From NCBI RefSeq assembly GCF_000006445.2, contig NC_006049.2, positions 372,001-436,000 on the forward strand: a stretch of DNA of 64,000 nucleotides, given 5' to 3'. Of this stretch, positions 57,901 through 64,000 are shown piece after piece (the first letter of the stretch is position 1; each line of letters begins with the position of its first letter). The notes beneath the pieces are model-generated. The model was not told where the DNA came from, searched no databases, and saw nothing but the letters and a program-made list of their open reading frames with translations. A program made the translations under genes and the position numbers. The stretch is from Debaryomyces hansenii CBS767 (taxonomy: Eukaryota; Ascomycota; Pichiomycetes; Serinales; Debaryomycetaceae).

Positions 57901-58149
57901 TACCGATTTTTGCCCATATACCCTCACATCATTATTCGTAGTTGCTACCGCCAATAACGATTGGGTTGGATCATACGCAACCGCTGTAATTGAATTTTTG
58001 GGAAGCCCAAACTGTTCGTTAATTGATACGTTTAAAGTCTTAGCGTTTAACGATTCCGGGGAAAGGTTTGAGATTCCTGAAGTTTTGATAATATTTGATA
58101 CCGAGCTGAGCGATAGTGGCGCTCTCTTCAGCTTAAACTTCGAAAACAT
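54922..58149 (-). CDS. SRO7: Lgl/tomosyn-family exocytosis protein Sro7
   Basis: Sro7 (with Sro77 in S. cerevisiae) is an effector of the Rab Sec4 and binds the t-SNARE Sec9 in polarised exocytosis; its loss also affects salt tolerance. 1075 residues (yeast 1033). Multiple WD40-like blades form two propellers: AVAYDPTQSLLAVATTNNDV; SIDLDPSLDFLIVGLSNGAV; GIEWHPRDIGTILIAYSHCA; HFHPNGLHVVTVHKDNTLAF; NILITGHEGGIIRLKDIS. The C-terminal tail has a helical SMEETMNGYANNMSETMNDS segment. The start is the first in-frame ATG, 58149; the codons upstream begin with TTG. Promoter DNA with a CACGTG site is shared with DPM2. Confidence 0.92.
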   Translation of the reverse strand: MFSKFKLKRAPLSLSSVSNIIKTSGISNLSPESLNAKTLNVSINEQFGLPKNSITAVAYDPTQSLLAVATTNNDVRVYGQKSVEVVFEFNTSSPMTELRFIKGIYLVGILPGGNGITVLSLHSKTILGTFLPGTITSIDLDPSLDFLIVGLSNGAVMFYDVDRLANTPFRIDNLQKKLLPKQKMSPVLGIEWHPRDIGTILIAYSHCAIIYSLTAGEIKSSLVYQISREAKGFAHSLNIANGGKKKIFGSSKEVIVPLLEAHFHPNGLHVVTVHKDNTLAFWDGNDGTLLEARNLFETNLHRPGEPIETPLNFAPIENVRWVCSQDPELTQLIICGGDSHQGNLIHILDFGYTLKYSLTSHEKQGQFYAQPSSGQRIIPITLNSNADEQPEYISRILPVPIDSLPYFGGNHNPSYLILLSNNGSLYITEYSNSGEPPSDMSGLILPLSISLIQPPVIDASIITVKRIDWYSILSNKASSGGGASNFLLLKGGAPVSQRNAPRPTGYDDNSRNILITGHEGGIIRLKDISKGEYQEDNLIQISLRDTLYDNGDPNCIDIVSVSLGLQNKEMAVGMGNGDVVICKFGKVNIPPNKGSSSGIDYHNCQVQHSNSDAKIYNIKDRVVGTFARSSNFLPVSLLKLDNQDQISCLKMSNIGFAAIGYKSGKMVVCDISRGPAIIYNIDSIKKHLITTESNCYITTMEFAIMEYGQDGYSSVILLCGTNGGGNLMVFKIIPQGNGGFEVVFMNKTTNLNYRVLGGEDAADSKLDKLIPINSSNGESAVANMEMFQKLSHGIVIPGMIITTSNRDIRVLQLPKTKLSHKVVDESCLACGVIKVKDKGIVLASLVKLGFIKFSSIPSLNDIADVKIPKEIYNKLKNALESPISSQSDILITGEMFVRLGPTEGINLSAYISESKEKKLKEPHATDLLFNENAIIPPRPAAGAIQWAKGQTRYISNEDLIGLIAGPNRRSTKNIESELAHNISPEANPNAGYGFQGYLSDKPEKDYKDPVRRATGPGYGYGMGAGGLMKNLQSGVESMEETMNGYANNMSETMNDSLASLKKTVFNAAIKNKLGF

Positions 58150-58245
58150 AGCACTATCTGATCGATTATTAAAGACCTTTCGATTCTTCAAAATATCAAC
58201 AGTATAAGATCAGTGGCTAAGTATACATGTTTTGGTATTTGGACT

Positions 58246-58251
58246 CACGTG
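58246..58251. promoter_or_regulatory. CACGTG E-box in the SRO7/DPM2 divergent promoter
   Basis: CTCACGTGATG context, 97-102 bp from the SRO7 ATG and 94-99 bp from the DPM2 ATG, so it sits midway between the two start codons. Confidence 0.45.
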
Positions 58252-58344
58252 ATGTTTGTAGAATTCACTTAAACACGTAATTGGTATTTGGATTCACCAA
58301 CTTCTTTCTTTAATATTCTTTAATCAACATCTTAAATCTAGACA

Positions 58345-58675
58345 ATGGTATGTATTATCAAGAGGAGAGAATACAGGTACAATTGATATGAACGCCAAAC
58401 TAACATAGAATTAGTCCTGTGATAAATTAGTCGGACTTATGATGCTCGGTGTAGCTACTGCTGTATTTACTTATTATACCGCATGGGTGTTTGTTTTACC
58501 ATTTGTTGATGATTCCAATGCATTACATTCATTCTTCTTACCTAGAGATTATGCTATTAAGTTGCCATTCTTGTTATTATTATTATCAGGATTGGGGGTA
58601 TCTACCTTCATTGGAAAAGTCTTGATTAAGAATGCCGAGAAAGAAAGACAGAAGAAAAGTAAGAAAACCCAATAA
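58345..58675 (+). CDS. DPM2: Dolichol-phosphate mannose synthase subunit Dpm2, ATG-only first exon
   Basis: Dpm2 is a small ER membrane subunit that stabilises the Dpm1/Dpm3 dolichol-phosphate-mannose synthase. Proposed exons: 58345-58347 (ATG) and 58415-58675; 87 residues. The 67-bp intron (58348-58414) has GTATGT, an AACTAAC branch site at 58398-58404 and TTAG. After splicing the protein begins M-S-C-D-K-L-V-G-L, aligning with the animal N-terminus TDQVVGLGL. The two-helix Dpm2 core follows: FTYYTAWVFVLPFVDDSNAL, then HSFFLPRDYAIKLPFLLLLL, and a basic C-terminal tail ending KKSKKTQ. The unspliced reading would start at the internal ATG 58439, missing the conserved VGL. S. cerevisiae lacks a classical Dpm2. 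Confidence 0.88.
58348..58414 (+). other. Intron of DPM2, 67 bp, directly after the start codon
   Basis: GTATGT at 58348-58353, AACTAAC branch site at 58398-58404, 3' AG at 58413-58414. An earlier AG at 58407-58408 would put exon 2 out of frame and hit a stop at once. Confidence 0.85.
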
Positions 58676-58886
58676 ATACGGAGTCGTAATTTCCGTTTGT
58701 ATTCAAGTCAAGGAGAGTATTTTGTTTATGCAATACAGTGTTTGCAAGACTAGGAGCAAAATACTAACTAATCTAGGGAGGAGAAGTGACCCTGATCGTG
58801 ATGAATTAAATAGGGCATTATTACAGTAGGCCAAATAATTAATACAATATATTACGTTTGAATATCTATGATTAGTATGTAATTAA

Positions 58887-60464
58887 CTATGAGCGTATTA
58901 TAAAATTGCCGGTCTTAGCCATATACTTAACCCCCTTATAAGGTTTGACTGTATCTCCCAAACCCTTAGCACTGACGATCTTTAAGGAATCAACCTTCAT
59001 TCCGCTGGGAACACATCCCTTGTGACTATACGATAATTTCAAGTGAATGGGTTTGATAGCTTCCATTGCAAGCGGGGTAGATTCTTTGTCACTACCCAAA
59101 TGAGACTTATCGTGTTCTTTTAGAGCACTAGCTAACTCCAGGGAGTCATAAGATCCATCTGAAACTATAGACCCATGGAGCATCGGCTGCGTGCCTGTAG
59201 ATATATTGCGTATGTTCCATTCACCTTTACCGCTTCCTTTAAAGGAAAAATCACCATGTGTTATTCTGCTAGCTCTAATGTTGCTTACGTTTATGCTACT
59301 ATTACCACTAGAATCATCAGCAGATGAAGTTTCACCTTCGTTTACATTATCGCAATGTATTTCTATGCATAAATTTTCAATTTTAGGTACTGATTTATTG
59401 CTGTTAATGAATAATCGGATTTCAAACTCATTCTGGTTAGTACCCAAACCATGCTGGTAGTCTATGTCGACAATACCGAGCATGCCCTTTTGGTCTCTTT
59501 TGTTTATTGTGTCCAAATCAATTTGATAGTTCATTAATGTAGAATTCCCATCAGGTGGAATAAACGATAAATTCCCTGGATCGTTGGTCCATTTATCCAA
59601 TTCTATACATTCGTGGAAAGAAGGTAAATCCATTTTTAACCCTCCTTTATTTAATATCATTTGCAAGTAGGGAACCCCCGTCAAATGGGAAATAAAATTT
59701 ATTTGACCATCGATTGTTCCGACTATCGGGACCAATTTGGACGATGCCTTTAAAGAGGTCGAATAAAATGCAGAATCAAAACCCTTTGATGAGCCTAACA
59801 TGTTTGATTCCTTGCCGATATGTTTAGGCAAGGGTTTCAAGATCACGTTTATAGTCTCCACAACATCAACGTACATCTCGTTGTTAGTATACTTAACATT
59901 ATCCCTTCTCCAAGGCACCGACGTCTGCTGCATGTTTGAAGAGAGTGATTCAGCCTTTCGAGTATTATGGGTTATGGATGATAAGGACTTGTTTGACACC
60001 GCACTAGCCAAGTCATTACTAGTACTCAACAACTTGGTAAACAAATTACTGAGCGGAATCAAATCCCTTAACCGATTGAAGTCTGTAACATTAGGAATTC
60101 CATCGTCAATCATCTCATTTACGAGTAATGTCAACGTATCAATATTTGCATCTATCTTCGTAACCGCTAACGGGCTTCCAAAATAATCTTCCATCACTTC
60201 AACCAAACGATTTATAAACACAAACGGCATTACAGGGTTTGGATCATTCTTGGAAGAGCACAACAAATATATTACAAGATTGGACATCTTCTCAAATGCA
60301 ACAAAATACTCCGAATTGATTTCAACTAACCTCAGCTTTGATTGATCATATTCGTCCAATTTGATTAAGTTCTTCAAGGAATTAAATTTTGGACAAGATA
60401 AATTAATCAAGTACTCAAACACCAACGAATTCGTTGAATCTGCTATGTATACTGCCTCAAACAT
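58887..60464 (-). CDS. APM3: AP-3 adaptor mu subunit Apm3
   Basis: Medium chain of the AP-3 adaptor that sorts alkaline phosphatase and Vam3 from the Golgi directly to the vacuole. 525 residues (yeast 483). The N-terminal longin-like domain (about 1-150) begins MFEAVYIADSTNSLVFEYL. After a Ser-rich linker, SVPWRRDNVKYTNNEMYVDV near residue 185 opens the mu-homology domain. Later blocks fit AP-3 mu, not AP-1/AP-2: FHECIELDKWTNDPGNLSFI and PPDGNSTLMNYQIDL. The tail ends in VKPYKGVKYMAKTGNFIIR, the usual mu end. An acidic, Ser-rich insertion lies at about 375-395. Confidence 0.9.
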   Translation of the reverse strand: MFEAVYIADSTNSLVFEYLINLSCPKFNSLKNLIKLDEYDQSKLRLVEINSEYFVAFEKMSNLVIYLLCSSKNDPNPVMPFVFINRLVEVMEDYFGSPLAVTKIDANIDTLTLLVNEMIDDGIPNVTDFNRLRDLIPLSNLFTKLLSTSNDLASAVSNKSLSSITHNTRKAESLSSNMQQTSVPWRRDNVKYTNNEMYVDVVETINVILKPLPKHIGKESNMLGSSKGFDSAFYSTSLKASSKLVPIVGTIDGQINFISHLTGVPYLQMILNKGGLKMDLPSFHECIELDKWTNDPGNLSFIPPDGNSTLMNYQIDLDTINKRDQKGMLGIVDIDYQHGLGTNQNEFEIRLFINSNKSVPKIENLCIEIHCDNVNEGETSSADDSSGNSSINVSNIRASRITHGDFSFKGSGKGEWNIRNISTGTQPMLHGSIVSDGSYDSLELASALKEHDKSHLGSDKESTPLAMEAIKPIHLKLSYSHKGCVPSGMKVDSLKIVSAKGLGDTVKPYKGVKYMAKTGNFIIRS

Positions 60465-60951
60465 CTATAAGTTATATCAAAAATACCACCACTGTCAGAG
60501 AGTGTTGGAGATTAAGCGATTGAAATTTCTCATATATTCAATCTTTGTGTCACTTGACAAGAGGAATATATTTTGATCAACTACTGAATCATAGGTACAC
60601 GGGTAAAAGATATATTAAGTATATATACCGAAAAGATTGATAAGGAGTAAATTATCAATATGTTATTTAAAAAAATTAAATAAAAAGTTAGAGTCGAGCC
60701 ATTCAATTAAAATTAATTTGGAGTAAAAGAAAAGGATTCTTAAACGGGGGAGATTATAGCAGGAGTTTTAATTATTTCACAGTAGTATTTCCAACAGTTC
60801 ATATCAAACACGTAGCTTCATAGCGTAAAAGTTAATTCATTATATACACACACATTTTCTTCGTGACTTTTAGCTTTAAAGTGAAGGTCTTTTGGAAATA
60901 GACAGACTTGTAAAAATATTAGAACCTGCAATTAGAAATTGAAGTCAGAAC
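60465..60951. other. Intergenic: APM3 promoter and FET3 3' flank
   Basis: No gene seen. Strongly AT-rich, with short A/T runs near 60655-60680 and a TATATACACACACA tract near 60842. Confidence 0.5.
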
Positions 60952-62808
60952 CTAATGGGTTCTTTCTTCAACAATAGAAGCTTGTTCCGTAGATGAAGTA
61001 TTGACTTCATATTCGTCGATATCGACATCCAAGTCTCTTGCAACTCTTTCTTCGACATCTGGAATGTCAGCCATACCGTAGACAGCGATCATAACAACAC
61101 CTAAGAAACCAGCAATACAAGAGAATACTAAGGCAACAATACCTCTAGCAGTGAAACCAGAAGGTAAGTAGGCGACTTGGACATTTTGACCAGTTAAATC
61201 TAAGTAGTCCTTAGAATTACCGGCAGCATTACCTTCATATGGCATGTCGAGCATTTCGCAATGTTTCTTGACGTCATCTTGCAACTTCTGTCTAGGATCA
61301 GCTTGGATGGCTAATGGCGCTTCGACCAAAACAATTGCTAAACCTTGGATTAAATGCCAATCAATGTGACAATGGAAGAACCAAACACCAGGGTTGTCAG
61401 CTTTGAACCTGAGAACCATGTACGATTGTGGTTCAACATAAACAGTGTCTCTCATCATTGGATATTCTGGAAACTCGACATCATCTTCTTCATCACCGTA
61501 AGTAACTGGATCATCGTCATCATCTACTGCACTACCTCTAGCAATTAATTGGAAAACATGACCATGTAAATGGAAAGGATGTCTACCGGTATCACCATTA
61601 TTCAAAACAATATCAATGACATCGTTATCTTGTAAAACGTAAGTATGAGTATTACTACCATAAACTAACTCGTTTGTAGCATGTTCTCCGGAAGATAAAA
61701 CGGTCATCAAAGGTGGAAGCTTTGGTTTAATATAAGTAAGGTTATTGAAGAAAGCATAATTGACACCATCACCCAAATTATCCATAGTAACATCAATGGT
61801 GATAGTCTGATCGGCATCGTCATACAACTTTTCTTTGCTCAATGGCTTTAAGTAGAAATCATCAAGGAAGTCATCGATACTGTCAACCTTATATTCCTTA
61901 GGCATGTCCTTGTCTTCGTTATACACCATGTAATTAGTTGAATTCAATTCCAACTCATCTGGAATAATATCCAACATGGTGTCATCAAACCTGGTCATCA
62001 TAGCATAGTTCTTATCAGTGCTATTCTTAGTTTTAATCAAAACACCATAACGTTGAGCGACTGTGATATATAACATATCAGTCTTGTTCTTTTCGACATA
62101 TATACCATCAATTTCAACCACCTCGAACTCATGATCTTCCATCCAAAGATATTGAGTGACGAAACCACCAATATTAACAATACGGACAAAATATGTCTTA
62201 TTTGGTTCAACAACCCAAGAGTTATTTCTAGTTTCATTAAACAAAAGATTAGCTGGAATCGGTTCTGCACCAGTTGGATTGTATCTACTCATAAAGTCTT
62301 CGATCAAGTCGTCAGACTTTTCATGGTACCAATCGGAAAGCGACAAAACAACTTCTTCGTCAAAGTCAAATGGATAGTCATCGTCTTCAATAATGAATGG
62401 AGCTCTCATACCATCACCTAACTGACCCTTAGTATGCGAGTGATACCAGAATGTACCAACTTGGTCGGCAACAGTAAAGTTGTACAACATAGTTTCACCA
62501 GCTGGAATAGGACATTGTGTAACCATTTCAGGACCATCCATTTGGGAACTTCCGTTCTGGAAAAGCCCGTGGAAATGTAACGAAGTATTAGCAGTATCGA
62601 AACCATTAGTCAAGTACAAGTTAACCCTATCACCCTTATTAACCCTCAAAGTTGGAAGCGGCCATGTGTCATTGAAACCAATCACTTTACGCTCTTTGAC
62701 ACCATCTGGGTTAGCATCAACCCAACTGGTCTTGAAATACCAAGTATGAGTCTTAGCATTTACTAAACTTACAATAAATGAAATGAACAATAATTCACAC
62801 AATTTCAT
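60952..62808 (-). CDS. FET3: Multicopper ferroxidase Fet3
   Basis: Plasma-membrane multicopper oxidase that oxidises Fe2+ to Fe3+ for uptake through the permease Ftr1. 618 residues (S. cerevisiae 636). Signal peptide LLFISFIVSLVNA (about 1-18). Copper ligands: HFHGLFQNGS (type 2/3), FWYHSHTKGQLGDG, HPFHLHGHVFQLI near residue 415, and HCHIDWHLIQG near 480 containing the type-1 Cys and His residues. There are many N-x-S/T sites. A single transmembrane helix near 555-580 (GIVALVFSCIAGFLGVVMIA) and an acidic cytosolic tail follow, as in Fet3. The upstream region carries GATAA sites on either strand that could bind the iron repressor Sfu1; this is inference. FTR1 is not in the window. Confidence 0.96.
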   Translation of the reverse strand: MKLCELLFISFIVSLVNAKTHTWYFKTSWVDANPDGVKERKVIGFNDTWPLPTLRVNKGDRVNLYLTNGFDTANTSLHFHGLFQNGSSQMDGPEMVTQCPIPAGETMLYNFTVADQVGTFWYHSHTKGQLGDGMRAPFIIEDDDYPFDFDEEVVLSLSDWYHEKSDDLIEDFMSRYNPTGAEPIPANLLFNETRNNSWVVEPNKTYFVRIVNIGGFVTQYLWMEDHEFEVVEIDGIYVEKNKTDMLYITVAQRYGVLIKTKNSTDKNYAMMTRFDDTMLDIIPDELELNSTNYMVYNEDKDMPKEYKVDSIDDFLDDFYLKPLSKEKLYDDADQTITIDVTMDNLGDGVNYAFFNNLTYIKPKLPPLMTVLSSGEHATNELVYGSNTHTYVLQDNDVIDIVLNNGDTGRHPFHLHGHVFQLIARGSAVDDDDDPVTYGDEEDDVEFPEYPMMRDTVYVEPQSYMVLRFKADNPGVWFFHCHIDWHLIQGLAIVLVEAPLAIQADPRQKLQDDVKKHCEMLDMPYEGNAAGNSKDYLDLTGQNVQVAYLPSGFTARGIVALVFSCIAGFLGVVMIAVYGMADIPDVEERVARDLDVDIDEYEVNTSSTEQASIVEERTH

Positions 62809-63967
62809 CTTGCTTAGTATTATTCTTGTATAATCTATCTTTTTATTACCCCAAACAAATTATCAAAAGAATCAGCTAAAGAAGAAAAAAAAACCACTCA
62901 ATATTGATTTGGATAATGAGCAAATTTATATCAATCAAAAAGCCTAGAAAATTTTGTTCCCTACAAATAATGCCTACTCAACATAGAGCCCAGATACATA
63001 CTTTCTGTGCTCTGTACTGCGAATGCTTCAATAATCCCGAATGCTGCTTGTTATTGGATTAGATTTGATAACCACAATGCAGAATTTTTGATATGATGCA
63101 CGGGTATACGAACCTCTACGTATGAAGTATGAATAATATGAAAAATTTTCTCCCTATATGCCTTATCATGCTAACGATTTGATTGATCTGATAAATTTAG
63201 GTATGCCGTTAACAGGAAAACTTATTGTTCGCCCGAACCGGAAAGATGATTTTGGCCAATCAAATTCTCTTCCTGTGACATGATGTACGAATATTTGGTA
63301 CTAATACTACTCGTGCATTTGTGGACGCAATTCGCTGGAAGCCGTAACAAAACTGTGCGGTGTCAAAATCCCCCTACTTAAACATATGTAGCCAAGGAAT
63401 CAGATAATGTAGAACTGGAACGGCCAACAGGTGCGTTGGCAAAATCTTCACTTGATATTGGACGAAGAATAGGTGAGCCATTCAGACCCGAAGGAATCGA
63501 AATAGGGCGTGCATACCATGAATAGTTAAGCCGTGGATAATAAAGCTATTGTTGAACGTGATAATTAAAAAATTTATCAAATACATGCATGGACTAATAA
63601 GCTATATAAGGTATAGAATACGAAGTACGGCAGGATAAATGGACCTAATTCAGAGGTTTAGTGAGGTGTACAAGAAACTGACTAACATCCTTACACCCGT
63701 TTCCAGCTAGAAGCTGGGAAGGACACGATCCAGAGCAAGAAGAACCAAACCTTTAGGCTAAGTGATTAGTGCTTTACAACAGTTGGTATTAGAGTATTAA
63801 CTCCAGTAGTTTTTGCTTTTACTGTGAGCCTAGGTGAGCGATCTTTGGTAGTGTTTTGGTAGAGCCTTAAATAGTACATTAACTACGCTTATTACATTTC
63901 TCATGTTCAAATCACCCAAGATATAGAGGCAACTGATAACTGATATTTCTTTACAGTGCATATACAT
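62809..63967. other. FET3 promoter and gene-poor terminal region (1.16 kb)
   Basis: No frame over about 60 codons. GATA-type motifs (GATAA) occur at 62864-62860, 63167-63163 (GATAAG) and 63190-63194. Near 63601 a TATATAAG box precedes a 23-codon ATG frame (63639-63710). The stretch just after it holds a near-perfect hairpin (TTCCAGCT / AGCTGGGAA, 63701-63722). Confidence 0.5.
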
Positions 63968-64000
63968 ATGGCTCTATCAAGAATAACATACTTAACTTGG
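63968..64000 (+). CDS. Possible start of a further gene (runs off the window)
   Basis: ATG at 63968 opens an uninterrupted frame to the last base (11 codons, MALSRITYLTW). It is preceded by an AT-rich leader (ATATACAT). Too short to identify. Confidence 0.25.
   Translation, partial: MALSRITYLTW

Noticed and set aside
58632..58829. 65-codon frame overlapping the DPM2 3' end, and a TACTAACTAATCTAG string at 58762-58776
   Set aside because: The frame is a shifted read of the basic DPM2 tail. The branch-like string has no good 5' splice site upstream and lies after the DPM2 stop.
1..64000. Mobile elements, CRISPR arrays, prophage, transferred bacterial genes or a defence system
   Set aside because: No transposase, integrase, LTR or repeat-spacer pattern was seen. 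Codon use and orthologue content look uniform for a yeast chromosome.

Overview
This window is about 64 kb of nuclear chromosome from an ascomycete budding yeast, most likely a CTG-clade (CUG-Ser) species of the Debaryomyces/Scheffersomyces/Candida kind. The evidence is the close-packed, nearly intron-free layout, yeast orthologues throughout (OXP1, VRL1, SGT2, SPT3, UGO1, SOD2, FET3), AT-rich DNA, a three-subunit-type DPM2 gene, a dynactin p62 gene and an intact VRL1. One CTG codon (1642-1644) falls at a position of 5-oxoprolinase where serine, not leucine, is expected. I cannot name the species from sequence alone. All proteins described here should be read with CTG as serine.

Layout. 1-8.4 kb: the C-terminal part of 5-oxoprolinase (glutathione cycle), the VPS9/ankyrin endosomal protein VRL1, and the co-chaperone SGT2. 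8.5-15 kb: a CENP-X/Mhf2 histone-fold protein, dynactin p62, a secreted-type histidine phosphatase, translation factor HCR1 and a SET methyltransferase. 15-31 kb: thioredoxin, tyrosine phosphatase PTP3, a zinc-finger protein resembling ADA subunit Ahc1, a spliced basic protein of unknown function, TRS31, ARD1, PNO1, an MDM31/32 protein, splicing factor SPP2 and clamp unloader ELG1, ending in SAGA subunit SPT3. 31.8-33.2 kb is a 1.35 kb stretch without long ORFs that carries splice signals on both strands. 33-43 kb: TLG1, SDC1, UGO1, VPS17, SOD2, DID2, an orphan TPR protein and MIX23. 43-64 kb: a Pkh1/2 kinase, OCT1, a coiled-coil protein, mitochondrial Ser-tRNA synthetase, an amino-acid permease, SRO7, DPM2 (spliced), APM3 and FET3, followed by a long gene-poor end.

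There is no cluster of co-functioning genes. Recurrent themes are endosome/Golgi traffic (VRL1, TRS31, TLG1, VPS17, DID2, SRO7, APM3), mitochondrial maintenance (MDM31/32, UGO1, SOD2, MIX23, OCT1, DIA4), and chromatin or DNA maintenance (MHF2, AHC1-like, ELG1, SPT3, SDC1). Every gene appears to have its own promoter.

The least ordinary items are: genes missed by simple ORF calling (DPM2 with an ATG-only first exon; a short first exon for the gene at 20.2-21.3 kb; a 39-residue membrane protein at 34.5 kb; a 46-residue membrane protein at 46.0 kb split by a one-base homopolymer shift); the coding-free region with two candidate introns; all six CACGTG sites lying in promoters about 95-118 bp from a start codon; and a Cys in place of the Walker A glycine of ELG1. 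I found no mobile element, CRISPR array, tRNA, rRNA or toxin system.
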